Positions 46,515-57,940 of a stretch of 64,000 nt of DNA are shown here, one piece after another (the first letter of the stretch is position 1; each line of letters opens with the position of its first letter). Made by a program: the position numbers and the translations under genes. Under the pieces are notes generated by a model. That model was not told the origin of the DNA, did not search any database, and saw only the letters and a program-made list of their open reading frames with translations. The DNA lies in the NCBI GenBank assembly GCA_030247885.1, contig JAPDRO010000003.1, forward strand, positions 1,550,001 to 1,614,000, read 5' to 3'. This stretch comes from Taxawa tesnikishii (nom. ined.) (taxonomy: Eukaryota > Ascomycota > Dothideomycetes > Dothideales).

Positions 46515-48597
46515 CTAAGGGACGGGCGACTTGCTCGCGTTGTTGGTGCCGTTGCGGCGGTTCTCGTCGCCGCCCATAGAAAGGCCGCTCAGGCCGGAAG
46601 ACAGGAAGTTGAATGGGTCCGAAACGCTGTCATTGCCACCTCCGTACATGCCGCCACCGTTGGAGAAGCCCGAAGCGGCGTTGCTGTGGCCGGCGTTGGA
46701 GAAAGCAGCCTCAGCACGGCTGTCGAAACCACCGGACTGCATGCCGCCGCTGTGGCCGTAGCCGGCGTTCACTGGAGGGTAGGGAGATGCGGCAGCGCCC
46801 ATGCCGGAAGGAACGCCGTAGGTGGATGGTGGGCCACCGAAGGCCTGGCCGGGAAATCCGCCGGCGGAACCGAAGCCACTAGCACCGCCACCGTATGGAG
46901 CTGGACCAGGAGTACCGGCCATAGAAGGAGGACCCATTCCGTAGCCGGTCGGTGTGCCGTCCATGCCCATGCTGGGAGGGAACTCGCCGATGACGGTGGC
47001 CTGAGCACGGCTAGCTCCGCAGCGGAGACAGTTGATGTTCTTGGCGAAGTTGTGGTAGTTGCACCCCTCGACGCCACAGCGCCAGTCGCCAGCACGGAAT
47101 GGAACGGAGTTGTTGCCGCTGCCACGCATGCCATGGCCGTGACCGTGGCCCATGTGCCCGCCTGGCATACCCATCATGCCTGGGTGTCCGTAGCCGTAAC
47201 CGCCGTACATTGGCGGCTGCTCGTGCTGGTTGGCCGGGTAAGAGCAACGGAAGCAAGCGGTGCGGCGCTGGAAGTTTGAGAAGCCACAGGAGGGGCAGGT
47301 CCAGTCACCTGGGCGAGGCCTGTTCTTGCTGGGAGGGAAGGCGGTGAGAATATCCGCAGCGCGGTCAAGAACGCGAGAGGAGGAAGGAGCGACCTCGATG
47401 GCCTTCTCGTTCAAGGCGCGGCCGTTCATACACAGAGATTCCGCAGCCTAGGATGTGTTAGTCTTTGCCTTTTCCTCACCACTTTTGTCAAGGATGACGG
47501 TTCTTGCGCAATCTAGTCCCGCATCTATGAAGGATGTTGTAGGAACTTACCTCCTCGTGGGACGAGAAAACGGCAAAGCCCGTGCCAGTGGGCTTGTGTT
47601 GATCCGGCGTCCGGAGAGTCCAGAAAGCGATTGGACGACCGCCAAACTGGGTGAACCAGCTTTCCAATTCCGACTGTGTAGTGTCGTGAGGCAGGCCGCT
47701 CAGATGGAGGACCTTGCTGCGCTCAGCCAGGAAAGCACGAACATCTGCACGAGCGTCCATTGGGCGAGTGAGCACATCAGGGTGCTCGTGCGGGGGCTGA
47801 GACTTGCGGATGAGGCCACGGAGGACCCTAGCGAGCGTAACAGCCTCTTCCATAGCACGACGGGGTGATGCTGGTGCAAGAGCCTGCAGGTGGAATGGCA
47901 GGTTGTGCTTGATGGGCGCAGAGGACTGAACTGGCTCAACCTCCAGGGCAGCGCAGATGTTCGACAAAGCGCTGGAGCCGAACGGCAGAGACTCCGGGTG
48001 GTGTGCTTGCCATCTCTGGTATTCGGTACGAAGATCAAAAGTCCTCGAGTGTTGCAGGTATGGCGGAAGGACCACGGCCTTGTCTCTTGCTTCCCTTGGC
48101 AGTTGCACGCGCAGATCCCACGAGTCCAGGGTCACGAAGGCGAATTCGTAGTTGTGTGGAAGGAGGTGTTCCTGTGCGAATGAATCAAACCGGTTGATAG
48201 CATCGCGGAATGAGCCGGCGTTCCGGACATGCTCCCAGGTGAGCGTGGTCAGGGAGGCTGTGAGAGAGGGTCAGAAGGATGTGCTGACTTGACGGAGGGA
48301 TGTGGGCTACCCACTGCACAAGGGAGTGATAGGAGTGTTGACTGGCTTGACCAGAACACTCTCCCGGTGGAGCTACGAGAAAGCCGTCAGATGGATTGTC
48401 CGGTGTGTGTTCGTTCGAATCCTCCTTTTGTTTCTTCTCACCTCGTCGCAGTTCTTGGCGTCGAGCAGGATCCATCCAAGCTCGATGACCTCGGCCGAGT
48501 CCTTGGTAACGTAGACGCCGTGCTCGTCGCAGGTAGTTGCAACATGGATGACGACGTAGCGGTCGAGGTTGCCGCTTTGGGGCTGGGGAGCGGCCAT
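46515..48597 (-). CDS. ARP/Nrp1-type RNA-binding protein: exonuclease-like, RRM, two RanBP2 zinc fingers
   Basis: Asparagine-rich-protein family (yeast Nrp1 relatives), an RNA-granule-associated protein. Exons (reverse): 48442-48597, 48315-48372, 47551-48257, 46515-47447; introns of 69, 57 and 103 bp in phase; 617 residues. Order: an RNase-H-like exonuclease fold (about 12-200; YVVIHVATTCDEHGVYVTKD, EVIELGWILLD); RRM (about 250-330; KVLHLSGLPHDTTQSELESW, GTGFAVFSSHEEAAESL); RanBP2-type zinc finger 1 (PGDWTCPSCGFSNFQRRTAC) and 2 (AGDWRCGVEGCNYHNFAKNI); then a Gly/Met/Ser-rich tail. The DxE of active DEDD exonucleases is replaced by HVATT, so the fold is probably inactive. The second finger has an extra residue pair between its first two Cys (CGVEGC). 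Confidence 0.92.
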
Positions 48598-48950
48598 GTT
48601 TAGGGAATACTTTCGGGGCTGCGGACCTTTCGGGAAAGCGTGACTTCGTTCCGAGTGACTGGGTGGTTGTAGGTGTGGCCCAGGGACGATGGATAGGTCA
48701 GAGGAAAGGAGTGTCTTGGATGTAGGGAGAAGGCGGAGGATGAGGTGAGGTGAGGTCTACGAAAGTCTGGCAATCGAACTTGTCAGTTCACGACGACCCC
48801 CGGCAAGCTTTAGCGCAATATTGTTAGCGGGATGCCGCTGCTGCTCGGAGCTTTGACGGGGTGCCTCGTGCTGCGTGCAGTGCTGTACTTGAGTACCATG
48901 CTAACCTGAAGCGGTTACTTGACCTGGTGGAATTGGTGCAGATCAGTATC

Positions 48951-49016
48951 AGTGTCTGATAGTCAGATCATGATATATAGTGTCTGATAATCACATCACG
49001 ATATATAGTGTCTGAT
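48951..49016. repeat. 28-bp tandem repeat, 2.4 copies
   Basis: Units at 48951-48978 and 48979-49006 with a third partial copy. Each begins AGTGTCTGAT and ends GATATAT; the copies differ at a few positions. Confidence 0.85.
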
Positions 49017-49047
49017 GATTGCAAAGAAACACGGGCAGACTCCGGCC

Positions 49048-49083
49048 CCGACGAGACAGACCGACGAGACAGACCGACGAGAG
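49048..49083. repeat. 13-bp tandem repeat (CCGACGAGACAGA), 2.7 copies
   Basis: Two perfect units and a partial third, about 30 bases after the 28-bp array. Confidence 0.85.
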
Positions 49084-49177
49084 CTGGCACACCTGCAGCA
49101 CTGCGAAGCCGCTCTCTCCGGAAACTCGTGTCGATCGCGACAGTGTCCGTGTCTGACCCTCGGCCAGGCGGACAATA

Positions 49178-49233
49178 CCAAATGCCAAATGCCAAATGCC
49201 AAATGCCAAATGCCAAATGCCAAATGCTAAATG
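49178..49233. repeat. (CCAAATG)8 heptamer array
   Basis: Seven perfect CCAAATG units and an eighth with one change (CTAAATG). Not a telomere unit (fungal telomeres are TTAGGG-like). Confidence 0.92.
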
Positions 49234-50229
49234 CCATGGCCCGTATACGACGAGCACGGGGCCGTTGGTTATGCGCTGGCAAAGGTCCTGCGCCTCATCA
49301 AATGAGGATGAGAACGAGACTGAGTATGAGGATGAGAATGCTCCGCTCTGCTCTGCTTTGCGTGCACAACAAAGCGACAGCTCGACGCTTCAGCTCGACG
49401 CTTCAGCTTTTCTCCACCACCACTACAACTACAGCGTTTCCCACCACAGCGTTTCGGCTGCGTCTGTCCGCCAAACGTGAAACAGCCCAACCCTTCCATC
49501 GTCCCGAACATCATCTCCCGCATTATCAAAGATCATAACCTTGCCGCCCTTGGTTCTTTCTCATCTCCCGCCTCCCAGCAACTAAAATCGTACATCTATA
49601 ACCACTCTTGTCTCCCATTTCCTGACGCGCTGCACCCGTCTTCGCCGCTGAATGCCTTGATCACGCCTTCTTCCAACACCCAGCACTGTGCGCGTCGCTC
49701 TCACGAGAAAACGTACACCTACCCGTGTGTCGCACAGTGCGTCCGGCTGGCCATTCTGCACGCGGGCTACGCGTGGAAACTCCCCGGCAGCCTGTCACAC
49801 GTCAAGCGAAGGTAGCACAGCGAAGATGGCGGGAACGGGTCGAGGGTTCGCTTGCAGCAAGCCTCTTTCTACCACCCGAGGACCCGAGGACCATTTTTGC
49901 CCGTGCCGCTCCGCAGCCTTATGAAGCAATCACATGACATTGCCGTGTCTCGCACCGTTCCAGTTGACTGTTCTCCCGTTCCTTTGTCTATACGGAGCCA
50001 GTTCATGCTTGGCTTCTCCAGGAGCAAGAAGCTTTTCGACAAGGCGTCCAGAGTGCACATCCAAGCCTGGGGGTATGGCGCATTGCAATACCACCACCGC
50101 CATCTCGGTAGAAATAACATTTTGCACAAAGAGCAGCACCGACCAGGAACCATGGACACATTTATCCCATCTATCCGTCCTGTCCCGCTCAATCAGAAAC
50201 ACAAGGCATTTTACAGATATTCCACACTA

Positions 50230-51065
50230 CTAACCACAGGTGGAACCTTCGTTCGTTCGAGGCTCTCTCACCATGAAACTGTTCCGGTACACCATTTCTT
50301 TGCCCCCTTCTACTCTGAGATTCCGGATCACAGTATCCAGCACCGTCCTCACTTCAAATCCGTACTTCTTGTACAATCCAAGTGCCACGGGCGACGCGTC
50401 CAAATACGCCTCTTTGCCCTCGACGTCTGCGCTCTCCAGACCATACCTCATCAACATGCCTCCCGCTCCACGTCCCTGATGCGCTGGGTGCGTGGCAAGC
50501 ATCTCAAGGTCTACCACCGTTAGAGGGAGTGTTAGTACTTGCTTGGAACAGATTACTCACACCAGTGCCCTCGAGTCCCCATCAACTCCAACCGCTGCAG
50601 CGCCCAATGCCCGAACGTCTCCTCACAAAGCTCCGCATCTGCCTCTGCCGGCCATTCGGGGAGCGAAGTATCAGGTGCTTGGCCGTCTTTCGGTCGAACC
50701 CACTTTGCCCACGCCACGATACTCTCGTCCCCTTTCTCCCTTGTCCCGCTTTCCCCACCTCCCTCGCGACCATCAGAGCTACACTCATCCTGCTCCCAGC
50801 CATTCATACTCGTGCCTTTTGTACCTGGCGAGCACACAGTTTTTGCGCCACGATTTGTGGAGTTCGCAACCGATGTGTTGATAACCTTAAGGAATACGGC
50901 GTCGGGATCTTTGAGTTCATCGTAAACCATATCTTCCCACCATTTCCGTATCCCGGGCGTACGCGGCCAGCAAGCTAGTGAGTGTGGGTTTTGGAAGGCG
51001 GCAAAGTAGATAGTTATCAGTCGCGGCACGTCGGATGGGGAGATCGGAGCTAGTGCGAGTGGCAT
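50230..51065 (-). CDS. GNAT-family N-acetyltransferase
   Basis: Acetyl-CoA-dependent GCN5-related acetyltransferase of the fungal cytosolic type. Exon 1 50561-51065 (MPLALAPISPSDVPRL), 50-bp intron with GTGAGT donor and ACTAACA branch, exon 2 50230-50510. The junction gives GHW|YLEMLATHPAHQGRGAG, the strand-4/motif A block with the Q/RxxGxG acetyl-CoA loop; then LDASPVALGLYKKYGFEV, the usual helix and closing motif. 261 residues. A disordered Ser/Gly/Glu-rich insert (about 80-115) separates the N-terminal strands from AWAKWVRP. The substrate cannot be told from sequence. Confidence 0.88.
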
Positions 51066-51929
51066 TTTTTTACCTCAGCGGAATGGTTCGGGAAAGGTAC
51101 GGATAAGAAAGGTTTTGCTGAAGCAGAGGCTGCGACGAGCCAACGGATGGCAGAGTGAGGACAACATATACCTGAGTAGATTAATGTGGAGATTAAAGCG
51201 CTCGAAGACGCCACAAAGCGGTGTCCGTATACAGCAGGTGCTCGATATAGCTGGGCCTCCTCAGATATTGAGACGCTTGAAAATGCATGTCATCAACTGG
51301 CGTCTCGCCCATCGACTCACCTTTTGAAGACAGTGGCCGGATGAGACTACTAGAGATTCGCTGGGCAGAAGTGTAGACACCGTCCGTCCGTTGCTGATGA
51401 AGATGGCCGGACAATCTGACTCAGCTTTGCGCACCGTCGTCCCTCATTCCACTCTCCAGCCTCGCTTCAACTCAACAACAGGATGCATGAACAACATCAT
51501 CGCGTGGTATTCAAAGCGCGTGTTGATGGAGGAGTCATTCGACGCTCTGCTTCACTACTGGCGTCTTGAGGTCACCACAGGATCGGAACAACCAATGCCC
51601 ACCGGCTCTTCCGACCTTCATTTCAAGCGTCCCGACTCTCAACTTCTGCCTTTTCTCACATCCGCCCTCCGATCTTTCCCCATGTGCTGCAGAAACGCTG
51701 CGAGGTCTCTGCGGGAAAGGTTTCATATGGCAGTGCTTCTACTGCCACCTTTACGAACAAGAACAGACTGCTCTTTGATACAAAACGGAATCAGATAGAT
51801 GCTTACGGGAGCAAAGTACAATGTATGCAAAAGTGGAAAAGGTGAATGTATATGTTTCGGCCGCTGACACTCGATTCAGATTTCAATATGGCTCCACTGT
51901 TGAGATCCTCTGGAGCTCAGTTGATATGA
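51066..51929. other. Intergenic upstream of GH43-like gene
   Basis: No supported gene. The missing 5' exons of the GH43-like gene should lie here, but I found no signal peptide or family N-terminus in any frame. Confidence 0.4.
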
Positions 51930-53475
51930 GCATATGGCTCTTCCTACCTCTACGGAAACAGTTTCTCAGCCATGGGAATCGCCTTTGGCATTGAGTCGTA
52001 TTCGTCGGTTGACCTGCAGACCTGGTCAGTAGCTGTGCTCTCCTACTTCCATCATCTTGCGATAATCCCTCGCTTGAAGGAAGTATGAAGGATACCTCTT
52101 CGATCCCAATTCCAGCAACGCTGCCGTCTGCCTCCAGTCAGGCGGCTGCGGTCGTCCACACATGATCTACAACCCAACAAGCAAGCAGTACATCCTCTGG
52201 ACGAACGCTGGTACTCCTGGATATCTCGTAGCGACCTCCAAATCTCCGTCTGGCCCTTTCAGATCGATCGAGAAGCGAGTCTTCGGATATTTTCAAGCAG
52301 GGCGGATACTACTACGTCGCAGCAAGCAATACGTGTGGATACCGCAATGGTTCCATCGGTCTTCTGTATCGTGCCAAGTCTATCCAAGGTCCGTGGACCA
52401 GGCAGATTCTTTCTGGATATTCTTGTGAAGGTCAGGTTGAAGGTGTCCTACCTCTCGTCAACTCGCAGAACGGTCAGGCAACTATCGTTTGGCATTCGAC
52501 GTCGGTCCCGGGAGGTCCACGTACCGGTTCTGGCGGGCACATCTTCCAGCCACTGGTGTTCATCAATGACGGAAGTGCGCAACCACTGAACTGCGATGCA
52601 AACGCGAAGTTCACTGTGCCGTTTACCAAGGGCACTGCTTCGATAGCTATATGCGATGCCACTGAAGCCGTCGATGCTACACCAACACTTGCAGTATACT
52701 CACCCGTCTGCGATTCTGACTCCTTCATGCTCCATCAGACCTGGGCTGCGTCTAAGAGCGGTACGCTGAAGGGTATCTCCGTGAACATCGTCCGCGGCAA
52801 TCAGCTCGCTCCTTTGGCTATTACCGTGTACAAGTTCAGCTCTTATGCTAATCTCCTGTCGCCGACGTCAGTAAATCGGTCATCTAAACGGCCATGGAAA
52901 GTTTCCGGCCAGAGCCGCGAACAAAGGTCAGATATAAATACACGACTCTTGGTACAGCATCGATCAATGCCAGCCAGATATCCCACATTCTTTACCTCGT
53001 GACCGTACCCGTGATCGTACCCGTGACCAACGGCACCGTCAGCAAAGGCGATCTCCTTGACTACACTCTTAGTGGACCGTACGTAGTTCTCTCTGCACTG
53101 CTCTCCAGCATTTCGAGATGATGAAGGCTGACGACCGGCAGTGATTATTCTCCGCAGTGTCATCTTGAGTATGCAAACGGCGCCAGCTCTAGTAACAGAC
53201 TTTTCCAGCAAGGCCAAGGGCAATATTCGTGCCGCAATCTGCAGGCAAAGAACCCTCCCATTTACCAGCGTGTTGGACAGGGCATCAAGTTTACCTCTGT
53301 CAAACTCGACCGTACATGGTCACTCAAACGGTCAGATGCTCGAGACTGGTACGACGGCGTAGTTTGGAGTCTGGATGGAGGTTCAGGAAACTCACGCAAG
53401 CAACAAAAGCTCCTGTTCATCAGTCTGCCCCCAGAGATTCGCCTGCAAATACACAGATACCTCATATCCCAATGA
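51930..53475 (+). CDS. GH43-like glycosidase, 5' end missing and frame disturbed
   Basis: Related to fungal GH43-type (galactan galactosidase-like) secreted enzymes. Blocks: AYGSSYLYGNSF, YSSVDLQTW, then a 55-bp intron (52025-52079), KYEGYLFDPNSS, CGRPHMIYNPTSKQYILWTN, GYLVATSKSPSGPF, GGYYYVAASNTCGYRNGS, GLLYRAKSIQGPWTRQ, GGHIFQPLVF. A second intron (53079-53141) joins SGP|DYSPQCHLEYANG. The frame shifts between GPF and GGYYYV (about 52260-52290) and about one base is missing near 52900. There is no start codon or signal peptide upstream. The two intact introns suggest a recently working gene, but absence of the N-terminus suggests truncation. The end is uncertain because the frame runs into the next remnant. 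Confidence 0.6.
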
Positions 53476-54067
53476 TGCGTCTTCCGAGTGCTTGCAGTTC
53501 GAGATGCGGAGACACCTCACTGTATCCTGAGCTACTTAAATACAAACCCATGTTGGTTGATAGGTCTCCAAAACCCTGTCGATATCATGTTAACAAGCTC
53601 TCCACTGCACGAGGACGTGGCCGTGATTTTCTATGGCAGCAACGACTGGATTTCCACCATTAGCAAACGCCTCGTAGAAGCTCTTGACATTCATCTTCGG
53701 CTCAATCTCTCGCATCCTTGAGAAGTGCGGCATCAGAGAAAAAACCCCCGCTCCAAAAACAGACCGTCAGTCCCGGAAAGCGCACCTCTCCGAGGACCTC
53801 CGACGGGCCGTTCTAGCTCCTGCACTCCCGCCGCCCGGTACACACGACCCGCTCCGCCACCAATTCGTTCTCGAGCCACTCACTCGTCTGCACAACATCT
53901 CTGATGTCAGAACCATCGGTTTCGCTGATTTGAACTTCGCCGCGCGGCTAAAGGTCCTTCTGACCGACCGGCAGCTAACTGTGCTTCCAGCGGGTCCGCT
54001 GATCGGCGTTACAGAGGAGGCGGTGCGCGAGAAACCTGCCGGCAAGCGTATATGCGCTCAGAGGTAG
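53400..54067 (+). pseudogene. F-box/2EXR-like protein remnant
   Basis: Three pieces in three frames resemble the fungal LPPEIRxxIYxYL family (2EXR/F-box-like proteins of unknown role). They are FISLPPEIRLQIHRYL at 53427-53470, SSPLHEDVAVIFYGSNDW at about 53601-53655, and LEPLTRLHNISDVRTIGFAD at about 53874-53935. Order and spacing match the family, but no frame is continuous, so I call a degenerate gene. Introns could explain part of it. The first piece is in frame with the 3' end of the GH43-like gene. Confidence 0.4.
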
Positions 54068-57000
54068 GCCTCCAGCTTGAAGTATTACGAGCCACTACTT
54101 GGTTGGTCTGTAGTCTGTGGTTGAGGTCGAAGGTAGATGTGGGACCAGCGGAGGTGAATGTCCGTTCTCTAGCACCGTCTTGCCCAGAGCGAATTGGTGT
54201 GGCCCATCTACCGACCATGTGAAGTCGCGTGCCCGATTGTCTTGTTTCGAGTAACCCCGTCTTGTCCTTACGTACCTGAACTCACCACATTGCATTCTCC
54301 CGTTATAGAAGAACACCCTGTCAGGCTACCCTCACCGTTTCTGTTGACGTGGTTCTACCGAACGCGTAAGTAACCATCGTTTCCCTTCTTCTATTTCCCT
54401 CATTAGAACTACAACAACAACAGCAGGACCGACGTACAAAGTCCCGGCTTCTGAAGTCGTGGTTGGCACAATGCAGATATGCGTGGCCATACCATTGCTT
54501 GCAATCGGCGCCAAGCTTCTTTGCAGAGGAATGTTATCTCTATCTTGCTTATTTAGGTGTGAAGGAAGGGTGAGCGTTGAGCTGCGGTAGTCCCGAAGGT
54601 ACAGGTTAGGTGTGCTCCTAGCTTCAGTTTGGGGAAACCCAGGCAACAACAATTGTTGGAAGCCATATCCGCTTGTCCTGGGACTCTATATATATCTCCT
54701 GAGGTTGTAGGTTACTTCTGTTTGGCTGGTATATGACGTTCTTGTCCTAGGCCACGAACTTTGAGCGGCGAGTTCCGTCCAGCTTGGCTTCAGGCAAACA
54801 TCGAGCGTAATGTATGAACGTTTGATGTGAGATAACGACACTACGAGTGAAGTGTTAGCAGCGCTTGATCATGAGGGACATCATGGGTCTGGAGTCCTGC
54901 AGGCTTGACGACGCATATATGAACTTGTTTGAAAGCGGGCCCAGAACTCCAAGCAACAAGTCCGAGTCGTCCACTACGGTAGCATATGGCACCAATCCCT
55001 TGCCAATATGCAGGGTGGGCGCAGTTTGCTTCGTCGTGATGAGGAACGTTGAAGGTGCTTGGTATCACTGAGTGTTCTGGAGGAGATTGAACTTTCCCCT
55101 GAGTACGTATTCCGCGGAAACGACAGCCACATGGCACTCCATGAACCCACGAGCACGTGGAGTGGAGGTGGAGCGGACATCTTGCCTCCGCTACACGAAG
55201 TATACACTGCTAGCATCACAATGCGTAAGCTGTGTCGCGGAGGCGGCTCTGCCTGACAGCTTCACAAATACCAAATCCATCCGAGGTGCTAGAGAGTCGT
55301 ACCATCCGGCATCGCGAAGCTGGAGAGCTCGGCTGGCCAGAACCTGCGAATCCATTCGAGAGAGGTCGGGCAAGGCGGGCATCGGTCCGGCTGGCAGAAA
55401 GCATTCGAGCCGTGCTCCATGCCGGTACTGAAGCAAACCCAGCGACGGCCGAAGTTGCTACGGCATCAACAATCTGCCGTGTCAAGCCACATCGCAGATG
55501 CCGTGCATCTGCTACGCGAAGCGCAACTGCCATTTCGTGACGCGTCTCATTGCGCATCAGAACAATGCAGATACCCACATGTACAATGTACAAACATGTG
55601 AGAGAGCACAAAGCGAATTATAGTTGTGGATGGTCATCGCTACGTAGTTCGATACGAACGGCCAGGTACGCCCGTATCAGACGTTCCAGGAGGCGCATGC
55701 AAGGCACGATGGCTGCAAGGGACGATCTGATAGTATCGGAAATAAGCAAAAAAGATTTGTCGGATACCCGAAGCCGTAGAGAAATTTTCTTTGACAGGTC
55801 GGTTGTTCCACACTTCAACACCAACGGCTTTAGGAGATTGCGTGATTAACAAACGGCGATAGTGCGGGCAGTGCATAATCTTGCGTTCGAGAAAATGTTG
55901 GGGACGGGCTTCTCTCGGCATTGTGCGGATAGACTGCCCTTTCCGGTCTCCGCAAGATGGAGCCAAATGAGCATGTTGGGATAGGATTTTTTTGGTGCTC
56001 AAGTGTTGCTGAATGGACTGTGGGTTGTTGACAACAAACGTTATACCTAAGCAAGTACTTGGTACTGGAAGAGCCGTGGAATGACCGGCCCGTCGCAGAA
56101 AGGCGCTCGGCACTTCCGTAGATAGAAAATTTGAGTTCACTTCGGTCGCGCCGCTTGCTTGGATGGAGATGCTCGATCGAAGAGCGACTAGCGAAGATCG
56201 ATAAGATAGCTAATTATCAGACGTCCCTCTGATAGTCCGCAGGTGGTGGAGCGGTGGCCTGAGAGAGAGAGAGAGATGACAATTCCCTCAAGGAAGCAAG
56301 CACGTGGTGTAATGGCCAGGTCGAGGTACCTCGCTCCCTTAACAAATTGGGCGGGCCAGCAGGTACCTCCCCGTGCCTAGTAGCCCCACTCCCGGGGAAA
56401 TACGGAGGATTACAGTGGACGCGCTTGGGTCGTATTCGCAGGCGATGGGTGCGCGGGACTTGCCATGGATGTGTGTGCCTCTCGGTCGAGGTGTATCAGA
56501 AGCGTTCGCAGAAGAAAGGAGCGGTATAGATGACAGGGAAATCAGGTACCCAAGTCTATCCCCGTCTTTTCGCTTGACTCGCGCCGACGCCGAAGTTGCA
56601 GCTTCTGGAACTCTGGGGTGGAGGATTTCCCCAGGAGTTCAAGCCACGTCGCGACTCCAACGGGTCATTGTAGACCGAAGGGATGGACGACAACGAAAGA
56701 ACATACCCCGTGGAGACGTGGAGACGTTGCTGTGGAGAATCTAAGCTCGATAGTAGAAGTCGTTTGACCATCAACGCGTCTGACAATTTGCTGAGATGAT
56801 CTGCCAAGGTTGTCTGGACCTTGCGGCAGGAAGTGGGGAGGTCGCAATTCAGACGGTCGATGGTGCAACCCCCAGTAGTTGGCAGCGGATATGGCAAAAG
56901 CAAGGAGCCGTTCCTCCGTGCATCAGCGCTGCCGCTCCTCCCACGTCCGGTTTACGTATTCTGCTCGGCCAGTGGACCGGTAGTGCTCTCAGCGCGACTG

Positions 57001-57238
57001 GGCCCGGCAGATAACACTTGAGATAGCTGTTGGCTTAAAATGATTTGCAAAGGCGGGACAATCCTCTTGGTGATATTTGCCTTTTCCCGCTGGCGAGGTA
57101 AGCCTAGGCATTCAGCCTATGGTAAGGTTGGATGAGGACACGGGAGAGCGATCGTTTGCTGCCCCAGATTCGAATTGCTTGGTTGACACCCCACACCACG
57201 AGCCACCGACGAATGCGGGACGGAATCGTCTCCCGAAA

Positions 57239-57276
57239 GGCAGGCAGGCAGGCAGGGCAGGGCAGGGCAGGGTAAG
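57239..57276. repeat. GGCA/GGGCA tandem run
   Basis: GGCA units followed by GGGCA units, one strand G-rich, grading into GGTAAGGCAAGGCAA. Confidence 0.85.
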
Positions 57277-57903
57277 GCAAGGCAACCGTGTGGACTGTGA
57301 ACTATGCAATTGAAAAAGGGGTACGAAGCGATGGCGGTGCTGGAGACAACGACGACTGATCTGCGACAGAGTCGGCTCCACAAGGATCGAGAGACAGCAA
57401 CAGAGCGATGTGACTGGCCCTGAAGAGCAGCCCGTCCGTTCGACGCGCAGTCAGTATCACCACGTCTCACATCAGATCGCATCCAATAGACGAGCGATTC
57501 AGCTGTATGCCCCTGGCCCATGACTCTGGGGGCACGCATCGGGCGGTACGAGGACTGTAGCACCCCTTTCGCAGTACGCAGTACACGGTACACAGTAACA
57601 ACAGGTAGATGCATCGCATGTACCTAGAGTGCCTATACAAGCTCTTCACCCCACACTCCCTTGAATAAACAGGCGCCCATACCACGACTTCCACGGCTTC
57701 CCCAGATCTACGGGACACTGCAGCTTGTAACTTGTACCTCTGTAACTACTCCTGACCGTGTGACCGCAGCCGCGATTGCGTACGGCGAGCACATGAAAAG
57801 CGCAGTCAGTAGACAACCTCTGCGGCGTTCCAAATCTCCGCTGCTCCCTTATCAGTACTGCTTGACACGCCTCGCGACGATGGAGAGAGGTAGTGTGGGT
57901 CAG

Positions 57904-57940
57904 CCCCGTGCTCCCCGTGCTCCCCGTGCTCCCCTGTGCT
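57904..57940. repeat. 9-bp tandem repeat (CCCCGTGCT), about 4 copies
   Basis: CCCCGTGCT copies with the last one altered (CCCCTGTGCT); in the creA upstream region. Confidence 0.85.

Larger units (their letters stand above)
48598..50229. other. Intergenic with three tandem arrays
   Basis: Promoter side of the ARP gene, then a cluster of three unrelated short tandem arrays (48951-49233), then sequence with no recognised gene up to the GNAT 3' end. Frames of 110-180 codons here are low-complexity or antisense. Confidence 0.5.

Noticed and set aside
46290-47279. Forward open frame of about 330 codons, Ala/Val/Thr-rich
   Set aside because: Antisense to the Gly-rich tail and zinc fingers of the ARP gene; the composition follows from the repeats on the other strand.
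49178-49233. Heptamer array as an internal telomere
   Set aside because: The unit CCAAATG does not resemble fungal telomere repeats and no subtelomeric genes flank it.
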